Counted from the stretch's first letter, positions 1 to 10,994 are shown. The stretch is DNA of 64,000 bases from Periplaneta americana (GCF_040183065.1 NC_091119.1:189330043-189394042); one strand, 5' to 3'. A program made the numbers and translations. The notes: generated by a model from the sequence alone, not told the origin.

Positions 1-26
1 ATAGCGTCGATAAATAATCTGCTAAT

Positions 27-260
27 GAAGGGTTCAGAGCCATAGTGGACCAAGCGCCATTTATTAAAAACTGAGAAAGCAAGGGTTAAAGTTAAATGAA
101 TACCATAGTTTAATGAAGATTGACATATTTAGTTTTAATGTGTATACTTTATATTACTTGCTTTATGTTTCCATTGAATTATGGTAATAACTTCATTTTA
201 ACCCTTGTTTTCTACGGTTTTAGTAAATGGCTCTTGGCCCACTATGGTCCTGAACCCTTC
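27..260. mobile_element. Foldback MITE, GAAGGGTTC family, copy 1
   Basis: The two halves are near-complete inverted copies: the left end GAAGGGTTCAGAGCCATAG is mirrored by CTATGGTCCTGAACCCTTC at the right end, and the similarity continues inward, so almost the whole element is one imperfect hairpin. It has no coding potential. Further copies lie at 897-1127 and, truncated, at 45549-45706. No exact target duplication is clear here. Superfamily unassigned. Confidence 0.75.
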
Positions 261-896
261 AAATATTAATTGTCATGGCATCACTTTATTGTCTTGTTAA
301 GTAGTTCAAAAGTGTGGTAAAATAAGAGTTACAAAGCATATTCATTAGCGAATGACATTGAACTCGTTCTGTAATAGGTTTGAACGACTGATATAGAGAA
401 AGCAAGTGATGGACATGGAAATCTTCGTAATCGAGATTTTGATGAATATGCATGCTGTAAGCAAATTTCTTGCTCTAATGATGTCAAAGAAGTGAAACTA
501 CGCGTCTGTTAAGCGAAATAAAGTGACACAAATTCGCATGAAATTGCGACTGAAATTCGTTACGTCTATTTCAAACCGAGACATGATTACATTTCCTTCT
601 GTAAAAGTAGACTTTATAATCATATCCGAGAATAGATTTCGTCGTCAATGTTTCTGCTATGTTTATAGCTGCTGTGATAATTAGTTTATCTTTTAAGTAC
701 ATATTGTGGGAACATATCACATAGCTCCATTATCCACTATTTCGCATGTAAAAAAAATCTGTGCTGTATCAGGGTTATTCCAATACGTAGAACATGTCAC
801 CCAATTTTGGCAATACAATACAACAAATTTATTGCGCCAGAGGTCAGTATAATAAACTAAAAAAGACATTATCAAATATTTAAAGAAAGTTCAATT
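261..896. other. Unassigned AT-rich stretch
   Basis: No ORF, RNA or repeat that I recognise between the two GAAGGGTTC foldback copies. Confidence 0.5.
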
Positions 897-1127
897 GAAG
901 GGTTCATAACCATAGTGGGCTAAGCGCCATACTGTATATTAAAAACGGAGAAAACAATGGTTAAAATTAAGTGAATACCATATTTCAATTAAACATATAA
1001 CAAGCAATATGAAATATGCACATTAAAACTAAATGATATGTTAATCTTCATTAAACTATGATTTTCACTTAACTTTAACATTTAACTTACTAGATGGCGC
1101 TTGGCCCGCTATAGCTCTGAACCCTTC
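897..1127. mobile_element. Foldback MITE, GAAGGGTTC family, copy 2
   Basis: Same palindromic organisation and termini as the copy at 27-260. AATT directly precedes and follows the element, a possible 4-bp target duplication. The inner part shares the 'taatcttcattaaactatg' block with the other copies. Confidence 0.75.
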
Positions 1128-1386
1128 AATTTGATAATCCATAAATTCCTTAATACTATAGAAGTGTCTTAAAACTAAGCTTTTATGAATAGTATGTTTA
1201 AATTTTGTGTTTGCTGTAGATCTAATTGCTAAAGGCAGTTCATTGTAAAATTAACTCCATTCCAAAAATACTATTTAGACTTACACATTGGGGAGTGTTA
1301 ATATCTAAAGAATATTAGTCGTTGTTTTGTGTGAATATCTGAAGCTCTGGTTATAATCCTGAAAATTATTCTTAACATAAACTAAT

Positions 1387-1703
1387 GATAACCTGAATAT
1401 TATTTATATCGCTAAAGAACGATAGCAGAATACACGTGATAACTTCAATATTATTTATATTGCTAAAGAACGATAACAGAATATAAATGATAACTTGAAT
1501 ATTATTTATATCGCTAAAGAACGATAGCAGAATATAAATGATAACTTGAATATTATTTATATTGCTAAAGAACGATAACAGAATACAAATAATAACTTAA
1601 ATATTATTTATAACGCTAAATAACTATAACAGAATATAAATGATAACTTGAATATTATTTATATCGCTAAAGAATGGTAATAAAATAAAATGATAACTTG
1701 AAC
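1387..1703. repeat. 51-bp tandem array, six units plus a partial
   Basis: Unit starts at 1387, 1438, 1489, 1540, 1591 and 1642 each begin with a form of 'gataacttgaatattattt' and include 'cgctaaagaacgata'. A partial seventh unit ends near 1703. Units differ by a few substitutions, and alternate units share variants (gatagcag / gataacag), hinting at a 102-bp higher-order period. Confidence 0.9.
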
Positions 1704-2591
1704 TAGGCTAGAACTCACAACCTTCATTAAGCGAGCACTCTACCCCTACTCTACGAGACGCAGATCTCGAATAACTTCATAGTTGCGAAACTCCTTCTAT
1801 AAGCGCGAGCATCGTGTAACATCACCGTGATCCGAAGTGGACTTAGAAAATATTCGCTCTTCACGATTCGGCGACTTTTTTATATCTTCATTTTTGTATG
1901 AAATACATATTTATATTTTTAGAAGAAAGTTAGGAACAGATGCATTATAGGTACCGCCAGTTAATATATATCCTAAAAAAAAGGTCAACGGAAGTAGCAG
2001 TTCGATAAATGAAATTATCGATGCCTATTGTTTGAATAATTGAGAACCAAAGTTTGTTTGTTTGCATGCCACCATGGCGTGTATTTAAACACTACAAGGT
2101 CCAGGGAAAATATTTGCGTAAAAAACTGTAATGAATAATGAATAAGTTTGGAGAAGGCAGTGGCATTACGTATTATTGAAATATATAAAAAATGGATTAA
2201 TTTTATTAAGTTGGCTATATTAGGAAAACAATCCAGATAAGAATATGAGTCGATATTATCAAATAGGCTGGCGGTGCCTATAATGCATCTAAGCCGAAAG
2301 TTAGACATTAAAGTGATATCCGATAACTTAAAAAAATTCCCAATGAAGTGTTTTCAAAATTCCTTCACTTAGATTTGTTACGGAGTTCATAATCTCTCAT
2401 TTGAGTCGTAGAACATGTATTTGTGTCAAAGTTAACTCATTTCATATCAGTAGGCCTAGATTTATTATTTTTTTTTTTACGTTTATGAGCCTGGTTTGTT
2501 CAGAAATTCAAATTAACTATCTAATCTTAATTTCGAAGGCCTCTCGTCATTTCTAGCCATTTAAATCATTTAAAAATAAAAAAGTGTTTTC
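1704..2591. other. Unassigned; possible decayed tRNA-like sequence at start
   Basis: On the minus strand about 1710-1765 has an A-box-like run (tagagtaggggtagagtgc) and a weak B-box-like 'ggttgtgagttct', so it may be a decayed SINE head. The rest of the stretch shows nothing recognisable. Confidence 0.3.
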
Positions 2592-2594
2592 TTA

Positions 2595-2969
2595 AGGCCC
2601 ATTCACAATGTAAATTAAACATAACCGTAACATAAACACATAAGTTTGCGGCCAGGTTATCAAATGGTATCATTCACAATGATTCACATAAACACTGACA
2701 TTAACATTGCCGTTAGACGTTAACATGAAAGTTTGCTAACTCAAAACTTTCATGCTTATGCTTACGTGATTGCAAACAGTACATAATCGTGAAGCGCTGA
2801 AGTATACGACAGAATATGACGAAATGACGTCGTTGTTATGTTTCCATGGTTACTAAGTATCTTTGCGGTTATGTTTATGTTCCCATCGTGAATGTTCTTG
2901 ATTTTACCGCAACGTTTACATTTTAAGTTAACGCTTACGTTATGTTTAATTTTCATTGTGAATGAGCCT
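2595..2969. mobile_element. PIF/Harbinger-like MITE
   Basis: Terminal inverted repeats start AGGCCCATTCACAATG on the left and, read from the right end, AGGCTCATTCACAATG; the similarity continues for nearly 40 bp. The trinucleotide TTA lies directly outside both ends (2592-2594 and 2970-2972), the TWA-type target duplication known for PIF/Harbinger. No transposase is present. Small ORFs inside are accidental. Confidence 0.75.
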
Positions 2970-2972
2970 TTA

Positions 2973-3850
2973 CATCCTGACACTTAATCGTAGTATATAC
3001 TGTATAAATTTTCAAGATTCTTAATGAATCATGCAGTGGTTTCAGTTTCACCTCTGCAAATCGTCTCACTCTAACAACAATGGCCTTCGGAGTTTCACTT
3101 GAAACCAATGAGCACAAAAAATAATTTCTCCAACATACTGTAATTACAACATTAAGGACTTGGAACGAAACAGAGGGGAATCTGATATCACTTCTCATGT
3201 TTGACGAATGAATTTTTATGAACTGAAAAAAAAAATAAACGCTATGCACTGTGATTTTGTAATTGTTCTCTTTATAATATTTTATTTATAAAACAACTTT
3301 CCATTTTTACTAATTATTATGTATAGGCTATTTCTATGACCTGGAAGTCACGTGCAAGGAGATCTGAAAGAACTTGTAATTTCTCTCTTGCGTGTAAATC
3401 TGCATACATGTCAAGTGGATAAATATTTCTGGCATATTTTTACGTGAAAAAAATTGAAGTCAGATTTGCGTGTGTTTTAAAACTGGTGCGTTACGAATAG
3501 AGTGTTTTTATATTACTTTTTCTCACTGGGTATAGGCTATAGATAGCATTGAAACAACTTTCTCGTGTTACACTTATGTGGATCGGTAAATTATATATAT
3601 TTCCTTTCAGTCGTAAAAATGCCACACTCTTAACTGGAGACCGGAATGTCTGATTTCCATGCGAAAGACTCGAGTTCAAACCTGAGAGTCCAGTTACACC
3701 TTCTGATTTTGTCTACAAATAATACTCATTACATTATTGCTTATCGCCACATTATCTACTTCGTTTTACCTCTATAATTGAGGGGATATTAAATGAAGAG
3801 AGATCATTGATCAGTTTTAATTACCTGTTAATCATCGTATCTTCATATGA
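2973..3850. other. Unassigned stretch
   Basis: No convincing gene. Around 3650-3690 'gagttcaaacct' resembles a decayed tRNA B box, but no matching A box is seen. Confidence 0.4.
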
Positions 3851-4102
3851 AACGAGTCAGTCAGGATAGAAGAAGAAATATTAGAGGAAAATAGAATAGG
3901 GAAACAGGTACGACAAGGATGCCCTTTATCACCTAACTTGTTCAACATTCACTTGGAAGATTTAGTGGAGAACTGTTTTCAGAACATGGGAGGGGTGGTA
4001 GTAGGAGGAAGAAGAATGAAGTGCTTAAGATTTCCTGATGATATGGCGTTAGCAGAAGAGGCGATGATACTAAGGGATTTCACATTACCAAACTCGCAGT
4101 GA
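3851..4102 (+). pseudogene. LINE reverse transcriptase fragment (family B, RTE/BovB-like)
   Basis: An open stretch of 83 codons encodes the reverse transcriptase palm signature: VRQGCPLSPNLFNIHLEDLV (motif B region) followed by a form of the catalytic box, RFPDDMALAEE, where active elements have FADD. The A to P change next to the two aspartates and the lack of any start or upstream domain mark it as dead. Sequence typical of the 3' end of the same LINE family resumes near 4905 beyond the foldback element. Confidence 0.8.
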
Positions 4103-4124
4103 TGTGGCCACATGTTCATATTAA

Positions 4125-4837
4125 GGGGTTAGGTACAGCTTACAGCAGTAAATTTTTTGAAAATATTCAACATTTTTTACCTCCGTTACTGTATCTTGTA
4201 CAATAATGGAAATTGGTATGTGTAAAGGGCTGTCCTTCTTGTATATGAAAAAAAAATATTTTTACGATTAAAAAAAATATTTATATTTTTTCTTCCAAAA
4301 TTCAATATGGTGACAGTTTACTGTGCAGTGAAGAAGCGTTTCCCTCATAACTCATAAACTTGTTAATTTTTTCATGTTCTCTCTCTCTTTCATTTTATTG
4401 CTGAAACTCAAGTTTACTCTTTCAACTACATTCCTTAATAAATAATATTTTTTTTTATTTTGTGTTAAAAAAATACTGATATTTGACCTTTTTTAAAAAT
4501 AATTTATTTTTTATCAGACAATTATCAAAGGTAGAGAAATGATCTTGCATCATATTGTAGATATGGCATGCATAAATAGACACCAAAAATTTCATCACAG
4601 AATGTTGGATGGTTTTTTAGTTATGTGGGAAAGGCTTCATCACTGCACAGTGAACTGAATTTTGAAAAAAAAAAAGTAAATAATTTTTTTAAATCGTAAA
4701 AATACTTTTTTCATACAGTATAGCAGAAGGACATATTTTACACATACTAATTTTCATTACTGTACAAGATACAGTAATGGAGGAAAAATATGTTGAATAT
4801 TTACAAAATTTTACTGCTGTAAGCTGTACCTAACCCC
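4125..4837. mobile_element. TTAA-flanked foldback element (piggyBac-like MITE?)
   Basis: Long inverted arms: GGGGTTAGGTACAGCTTACA at the left matches the complement of TGTAAGCTGTACCTAACCCC at the right, with further mirrored blocks inside (e.g. 'acacatactaattttcatta'). TTAA lies outside both ends (4121-4124, 4838-4841), the duplication used by piggyBac elements. It has no coding sequence. A right-half copy is at 22846-23176. The superfamily call rests only on TTAA. Confidence 0.65.
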
Positions 4838-4904
4838 TTAAGGATGCAATCTTCCCTCTTGGTCCAGAGAAAGCACTCTTCATTGTTTATCATTTCACCG
4901 GATA

Positions 4905-4990
4905 TATTTATATTAAGAGAAAGGCAGAAAATAGGAAAGATTGCAGAATGCTGGGTTTTCAATGAAAGACCTGTCCTTGGGCACAACACA
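4905..4990 (+). pseudogene. LINE family B 3'-end remnant
   Basis: The sequence encodes a form of 'RKAENRK..RMLGF', the C-terminal end also visible at 26364-26400 and, inverted, near 44060. With 3851-4102 it brackets the TTAA foldback element, so it may be the same LINE copy. Confidence 0.55.
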
Positions 4991-5419
4991 ATATATATAT
5001 AATATTTTAGCGTCTATTTTGGGCGCCTAAATATTCATTTCAGAGTCTTAAAATAAAAAAAAAAAACTTATTCTACTCATCTTACTGAGTAGAGTGCAAT
5101 CCAGTAAACTGAATATTATAAACTTCATTGCAAATGTTTCGAATTCGTGACTGTTTTGTTTCTCTTGAAATTTGTACTATCAGTTACTTACTTTTAGATG
5201 TTTAGTCATTTTCTTTAATCACTAAATATATTAGGCAGTCAATATATTATATTAGTAGACCTACTTTTTTGTGTCTGTTGTGATCTTTTCTTTTTACTTG
5301 TATTTTCCTTCCATCTTTTTTCATTTTCCTCTTTGTATTTATATTTTTAATTTTATTTCTGCTTAATATTTACTTCTTCTGCTTTGTTGTTTTTATATAT
5401 GCCTATTTGTATTCTTATG

Positions 5420-5576
5420 GTATAGTAGAGAAGGCCAGATGACTTTAACGTACCAGATTAAATAAATAAAAGTAAATAAGTACGTAAGTAAACATTAATT
5501 AATTCGTTCATTTGTTTCAATAAATAAATGAATAAATAAATAAACAAGTAAATAAATAAATAAACTTTTTTTAATT
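5420..5576 (+). repeat. LINE-like 3' tail ending in (AAAT)n
   Basis: 'agagaaggccagatgac...ccagattaaataaataaa' resembles the tail at 37697-37744 (agagaaggcctgatgac...ccaggttaaataaataa). Both run into AAAT repeats, so this looks like the 3' end of a LINE on the plus strand. Confidence 0.5.
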
Positions 5577-5597
5577 CCAGGTCTAGTACTTACGAAT

Positions 5598-5816
5598 GGG
5601 GAATCCAGAAATGTATATAGAGTGTTAGTTGGGAGACCGGAGGGAAAAAGACCTTTGGGGATACCGAGACGTAGATGGGAGGATAATATTAAAATGGATT
5701 TGAGGGAGGTGGGATATGATGATAGAGACTGGATTAATCTTGCTGAGGATAGGGACCGATGACGGGCTTATGTGAGGGCGGCAATGAACCTCCGGGTTCC
5801 TTAAAAGCCGTAAGTA
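5598..5816 (+). pseudogene. LINE family A, 5'-truncated 3' end
   Basis: Encodes the family A C-terminus: SRNVYRVLVGRPEGKRPLG, then WEDNIKMDLREVGYDD and RAYVRAAMNLRVP before the stop at 5802-5804. An in-frame TGA replaces a tryptophan codon at about 5760. A 13-bp duplication with one mismatch (agtacttacgaat at 5585, agtatttacgaat at 5817) brackets the copy, as expected of target-primed integration with early stop of reverse transcription. Confidence 0.85.
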
Positions 5817-5829
5817 AGTATTTACGAAT

Positions 5830-6458
5830 TTATTACTTCATCTGTTTATTGTTAAAAGAGTCTAAAATCTACTGATATCATTGCGGTTAGTAGAATTCTT
5901 ACCTGCCACTTACGGCAACACGGGTCAAACACAAATGAACAACCAGTACTTAAGAAAGGCGGATTTTGTTAAACCACGTTTTCTTGTCAGAATCTAATAC
6001 GGCCCCGCTACATTTGTAACTAGAAACTCTACGAGAGCGAAATACATGTTCACTTCCTAATTACCCCGACCATCGTATTCCGATACCCTTCAGGTTTGTT
6101 AAGCGGCATTACACGAAAGAGACTGCACAAATGAAATGTGCTTTTTCTTTTTTACAGTTTATACAGTAATCTAAGACATTTGCTCACTTACTTACCCAAT
6201 AAGCGAACTAGGCCGAGTGTCAGATTGTCATAGAACGATTCTTCGGAAACCACATCCACCACGAACGTCATGTTGGTAAGGCTACTCCGCCATCACGCGT
6301 AACGATTTAACAACCCCACGGTTTCCATGGTTACCAGAGGCTCTTTTACCAATCATTGTTTCGTTATTATTATTAGTTCATTTTATGATGTCCACTGTTG
6401 ATTGTCCCAAAACCTTAAAATACTGTTATAAATCAGTACTTTATAAATGATTTAAATC
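5830..6458. other. Unassigned stretch
   Basis: No ORF of note and no recognised repeat. Confidence 0.4.
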
Positions 6459-6785
6459 TTGATTTACATTGTAAATTACAGTTACTCCATTATGTATAAC
6501 CATTTTATAGGCGCTCCTAATGTAAGGTTAACTAAGAATAAACATTACCACAATAGATACAACACGTTTAATAGATTGCTAAGCGATATCCGTTCCACTC
6601 CTTTAAGTAACTATCTTTTAAAAAGTTGGCTTATTGCCAATTCTTTTTATAATATTAACACATTTTTTAATTCAACACCTGTCATAATTTAATTTGTTTA
6701 TCATTGTTTAACTGTGTATAATTTTTAATTTGACATAACTTCATAAAACTGTAGTTTCCGATAATAAACATTCATTCATTCGTTG
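6459..6785 (+). pseudogene. Possible LINE C-terminus and 3' tail
   Basis: A 77-codon ORF (6459-6692) ends in a block, RYNTFNRLLSDIRSTPLS then LLKSWLIANSFYNINTFF, that reads like the last domain of a LINE ORF2 (a short helix ending in a 'FYNI' motif). It is followed by an AT-rich tail with AATAAA and then 'attcattcattcg', a microsatellite tail like those of LINEs elsewhere in the window. No upstream reverse transcriptase is visible, so the call is tentative. Confidence 0.35.
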
Positions 6786-6825
6786 ATTTATATAAATATA
6801 TGTATCTATTAATTTATTTAAACTG

Positions 6826-6986
6826 TAAAAAGTGACGGGAGATTTGAGAAAATCCATATGATCGCATGTAACGTCTGTATAGGAATTATAATAATGAAAT
6901 TAGGATAAATAAATAGAATTTGTTGTAAAATTGAAATGTGTGTAATGAACGGAATGAAATAAACTATGAATAACAGCCAGTTTTCC
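6826..6986. repeat. Interspersed repeat F, copy 1
   Basis: Shares 'gatttgagaaaatcc..atgcgtgtaacgt' and 'aatttgttgtaaaatt' type blocks with 58066-58162, and its second half (aacggaatgaaataaac...cagttttccaataa) with 16524-16612. Origin unknown. Confidence 0.5.

Positions 6987-7047
<61 letters not shown>
6987..7047. repeat. (AAT)n microsatellite
   Basis: About 20 AAT units, immediately at the 3' end of the minus-strand LINE that follows. Confidence 0.95.
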
Positions 7048-7051
<4 letters not shown>

Positions 7052-8015
7052 CAAATGGCTTTTAAGGAACCCGGTGGTACTTTGTCTTTTCGGGATTTAC
7101 TTCCAAACCGATCGCTTTACTTGCTTCAAGTAAAATTTCCATGTTTTCCCTAATCGTTTGTGTATTTTCTCCTAACATATTCACGTCATCCGCATAGACA
7201 AGAAGCTGATGTAACCCGTTCAATTCCAAACCCTGCCTGTTATCCTGAACTTTCCTAATGGCATATTCTAGAGCGAAGTTAAAAAGTAAAGGTGATAGTG
7301 CATCTCCCGGCTTTAGCCTGCAGTGAATTGGAAAAGCATCAGATAGAAACTGACCTATACGGACTCTGCTGTATGTTTCACCGAGACACATTTTAATTAA
7401 TCGAACTAGTTTCTTGGGAATACCAAATTCAATAAGAATATCATATAATACTTCCCTCTTAACCGAGTCATATACCTTTTTGAAATCTATGAATAACTGT
7501 TGTACTGTACCCTTATACTCCCATTTTTTCTCCATTATCTGTCGAATACAAAAAATCTGATCAATAGTTGATCTATTACGCCTGAAACCGCACTGATGAT
7601 CCCCAATAATTTCATCTACGTACGGAGTTAATATTCTCAAAAGAATATTGGACAAAATTTTGTACGACGTCAACAAAAGTGATATTCCTCGAAAGTTACC
7701 ACAGTTGGTTTTGTCCCCCTTTTTAAAAATAGGTACAATTATGGATTCCTTCCATTGTTCTGGTACAATTTCCTTTTCCCAAATAGCAAGTACAAGTTTA
7801 TAAATTTCGCTATATAATGCACTTCCACCCTCTTGTATTAATTCTTCTGGAATTTGATCGATACCTGGAGACTTGTACTTTTTCAGATTTTCTATCGCAA
7901 TTTCGACTTCTGAAAGCGTGGGTTCGGGTATAAATGGCTCAGCAGTTTGTAGTTCAATTTCGTCCCGATCATTTCTATTTGGCCTGTGTACATTTAGTAG
8001 TTGCGCAAAATAGTT
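7048..8015 (-). pseudogene. LINE family A reverse transcriptase, internally deleted
   Basis: One uninterrupted frame runs from 8015 down to the stop at 7062 (317 codons). It opens in the linker before the reverse transcriptase ([18 protein letters not shown]), then shows [33 protein letters not shown] (finger region), [25 protein letters not shown] (motif A), [17 protein letters not shown] (motif B) and the catalytic box [10 protein letters not shown] (motif C). Soon after motif C the frame jumps to the last residues of the family, 'RVP' plus stop, so the thumb and C-terminal part seen in the copy at 39904-40598 are deleted. It is cut at the 5' side by an AAC/AAT microsatellite. The catalytic aspartates are intact, but without endonuclease and C-terminus this copy is unlikely to be functional. 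Confidence 0.9.
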
Positions 8016-8017
8016 TT

Positions 8018-8032
8018 AACAACAACAACAAC

Positions 8033-8087
<55 letters not shown>
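8018..8087. repeat. (AAC)n(AAT)n microsatellite
   Basis: Compound trinucleotide repeat at the 5' edge of the minus-strand LINE; on the other strand it yields a spurious poly-leucine ORF. Confidence 0.95.
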
Positions 8088-8088
<1 letters not shown>

Positions 8089-8241
8089 ATAATGCATTAA
8101 AACAGAATGTACTGTGGAGAGGACAAATATCTTGAACTGTTCTTGAGTGACAGACAATTAGCCTAGGCTAATAATCCTTTCTGTAAACGAACCACTTCAG
8201 GCTTCCAATATTTTTAAATACCGCTACGTCTATAGCAAATA

Positions 8242-9131
8242 CAGGGACATCATTTTATTTTTACTAACATTTTTAATATTAACCTGGCTATACCTTTGGA
8301 TCAACACCGTTTGCTACCCCCTTCCACAACTGCAGTTCGATGATACTGGTGAAATATGCAAACAAATCACTTTGCTAGGTATAGGAGGGAAGAAAAGTAG
8401 TTCATCCATTTACGTAAACTAGGAAATATCGCGCTTTTGAGTTTGATTATTTTCATTAGGTTTTTGTTTAATCAAAATACAGTACAGTATTAACAATGAG
8501 TGTTTTTACTCACGAACTGAGCTATCCATTCGGACGTATTCATTATGCAGTGTATATTTTACTATCTAGCACATTAGCGTACAATATAGATAATTAAGTT
8601 AAATTGAAAATAATCATAATATGGATATTTAAATATATTTTTTAAAACGGTGGCCTTTCATTTCGACACAGGCTTCAGTTCTAATGTGCATATTATCGCA
8701 CTATAGATTACTGTACCTAATCTCAATTACCAGTTTCGTCCTTCGTAACTAGTAACTCTGCCGGATCCGAAAAGATAAAATTACTCAGACATACTATCTA
8801 CTGTCCGTTCAAGTGGTCGTAGAAAGGGTGGAAATCACGTGACAGTTAATTATTTAACGAGGCCTTTTTATTTAAGTTGTTTTAAACAGTTGTATAATAT
8901 TACGCAGACGTCCAATTCCTAACAGAAATTAATGTTCTCACAAAAGAGCTAAGACGACAGCCCAGCCACTAGCTGGCGAATAAAAGCAGGTGGGGGAAAC
9001 CGGGATACGACGTAGGCAAATGGACGACAGAACCTGTGCGAAAATGATTCAATATTGAAAGCTCTTTCGTCACTGGAAAACGCGAACATATTTTTGGAAC
9101 GTACTGTTTACTATGACTGTAAGGCTACTAT

Positions 9132-9184
<53 letters not shown>

Positions 9185-9298
9185 TCTTGGATCTTTGTGC
9201 AGGACGGTTGAACTTCATTAGTAGAAGGAGTGGGAGTGAAGTACATACAAAAACTCAGGTACAATAAAAATTGAAGTAAAAATAAAATGATGACCCTG
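8242..9298. mobile_element. 1.06-kb TA-flanked element (Tc1/mariner-type termini), copy 1
   Basis: Ends are CAGGGACATCATTTTATTTT and, read inward from the right, CAGGGTCATCATTTTATTTT, with the dinucleotide TA outside both ends (8240-8241 and 9299-9300). Full copies occur at 49369-50723 (inverted, carrying a SINE) and 50870-51945. No transposase ORF is present in any copy, so it is non-autonomous. A (AT)n run at 9135-9180 is special to this copy. Confidence 0.85.
9135..9180. repeat. (AT)n microsatellite
   Basis: About 23 AT units inside the 1.06-kb element; the other two copies lack it. Confidence 0.95.
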
Positions 9299-9369
9299 TA
9301 TTATAAATATAACAAATTAATTTTAATATGCAACTTACTACTATACAATCATTACAGTATTCGTGTTAT

Positions 9370-9501
9370 TTTTATTTATGTACTAGCTTAATTATGTTTA
9401 TTTATTTTATTTATTTACATATTTATTTATTTACTTATTTATTTATGTACTGATTTGCTTAATCATTCATTCATTCATTCATTCATTCATTCATTCATTC
9501 A
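9370..9501. repeat. ATTT-rich tract followed by (ATTC)n
   Basis: Imperfect ATTT repeats to 9446, then about nine ATTC units (9463-9501). Confidence 0.85.
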
Positions 9502-9575
9502 TACGGAGATTTGACGGAAGTCCCACACGCTAATGAAATTCATGACTATAGCACTGGGAATAGTGAAAAATTATA

Positions 9576-10283
9576 CAGAGTGATTCATATAGAACTAACA
9601 CATTTCTTTCTTTCTTTATTTCAAAACGAATGATGCTAGCCACAATTTGTTATACCTCAAATGTAGAGTATCTTTGGGAGATTACTAACCTCTATAGCAA
9701 ATGTTGAAAATTCTTTATTTATTCGGCTGGAAATTCACTTATTGACCAGTTTTTAACGTCAAATTAAGCAGGAGCTTTGATTCCCTGTTTCGAGATGCGC
9801 AGATGTTTATTCTTTATTCCGTATTGTTGGCAGCTGTTTTCGACATTTTGTTTTAGTCACTGAAAATGCAGTACACATTAAATCAACGGCTCTTCCTTGT
9901 GAAGCAATACTGGATTACGAATTCAATTACAGCTACTCAAAGAGCATACCAGAGAGAATTTGGTGTTCGTAATCCCCCCTCCCCAAAGAAACATAATCTG
10001 GATCTCTAAAAGAATATCACAAAATAATATCCAGAATAAAGAATAAACATCTGCGCATCTCGTGATAGGGAATCAAAACTCCTGCTTATTTTGACGTTAA
10101 AGACTGGTGATTAAGTGAATTTCCAGCCAAATAAATAAAGAATTTTCAACATTTGCTATAGAGGTTAGTAATCTCCCAAAGATACTCTACATTTGAGGTA
10201 TAAGAAATTGTGGATAGCAACATTCGTTTTGAAGTAAAGAAAGAAAAAATGTGTTAGTTCTCGTATATAAATCACTTTTTACA
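9576..10283 (+). mobile_element. Foldback element with about 240-bp inverted arms and DUF4817-type HTH remnant
   Basis: Arms 9581-9819 and 10033-10274 are inverted copies (e.g. 'agaactaacacatttcttt' at left; 'gcgcagatgtttattc' at the inner edge). The centre holds an ATG-initiated 47-codon ORF at 9866-10009, MQYTLNQRLFLVKQYWITNS then TATQRAYQREFGVRNPP, which matches the N-terminal helix-turn-helix of Tc1/mariner-like transposases annotated as DUF4817. The ORF stops just after this domain, so the catalytic domain is missing and the element is non-autonomous. A decayed catalytic C-terminus of this kind of transposase is at 41890-42260. Confidence 0.75.
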
Positions 10284-10474
10284 TACCTAAAAGGAGACTT
10301 TCCATAGCAGCTAATGGTCATCATATTATGATTTTTAAATTATATAATCATCTACCAGTTCATTTGACAAGTTTGAATAGACAGAATTTTATGAGAATTA
10401 TACGTAATTGGTTGATAGATAGAGCATTTTACAACATTGATGAGTATTGCAAGACTTCTTTTACATGTTTTTAG
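10284..10474 (+). pseudogene. LINE ORF2 C-terminus (jockey/CR1-like)
   Basis: The plus-strand frame encodes FKLYNHLPVHLTSLNRQNF, then IIRNWLIDRAFYNIDEY and a stop at 10472-10474. This is the 'lyN.LP..i......F...l..wL...afYsi.Ey' end of jockey/CR1-like LINE polymerases. The 5' part is absent, cut at the edge of the foldback element. Confidence 0.65.
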
Positions 10475-10559
10475 TTTTAATTTAGAGATAGAAACTAGCC
10501 ATTGCAATTTATTTGCTACTAGTCGATAATAAAATACCAATATTAATGTCAATATCTGG

Positions 10560-10954
10560 GCTAGGGTGGTTATGGAATAGCTTAGCTACAAGAAATATGT
10601 CAGCAAGCCTAAATCTAATTAAATCAAGATGTAAAAATATAACTAGGCAAAATGATTTTAGTAGTAACAATTAAATGCGATCCCTAATATTTTTTAATGA
10701 ATATAAAAAAATATGGGGAAGGAGTACATATATAGAAAATATGAATATGAAAGAAAGATTTGGATTAGCCTGGTTCAGACTGGGGATTTGGAAATTAAGA
10801 AGTAAGAGAGGCAATATACCTCAAGGCACGTGCCCATTATGTGGACGGAGAGATGACATTCACATTGTTCTTGAATGTCAAAATACAAAAGATATACGGA
10901 TGAAATTTATAAAAGAAAAGTTCTTACAAATAAATAAAGAAATACCTATAAAAA

Positions 10955-10965
<11 letters not shown>
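10560..10965 (+). pseudogene. LINE ORF2 C-terminal zinc-knuckle fragment
   Basis: An ORF at 10675-10962 encodes KERFGLAWFRLGIWKLRSKR and then CPLCGRRDDIHIVLEC, the C-x2-C...H-x4-C motif that closes many insect LINE ORF2 proteins, followed by KFIKEKFLQINKE. The first ATG lies inside the element, and the sequence before it (10560-10674) is AT-rich and interrupted by stops, so this is a 5'-truncated copy. An (AAT)n tail follows directly. Confidence 0.65.

Positions 10966-10992
<27 letters not shown>
10957..10992. repeat. (AAT)n microsatellite
   Basis: Begins at the stop codon of the LINE C-terminal ORF. Confidence 0.95.

Positions 10993-10994
<2 letters not shown>

Noticed and set aside
1387..1703. 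Tandem array as CRISPR or coding repeat
   Set aside because: No unique spacers, and all frames have stops in each unit.
2762..2983. Minus-strand ORF with CKRCGK motif
   Set aside because: It lies within the inverted repeat of a Harbinger-like MITE; the cysteine pair is isolated and no zinc-finger partner follows.
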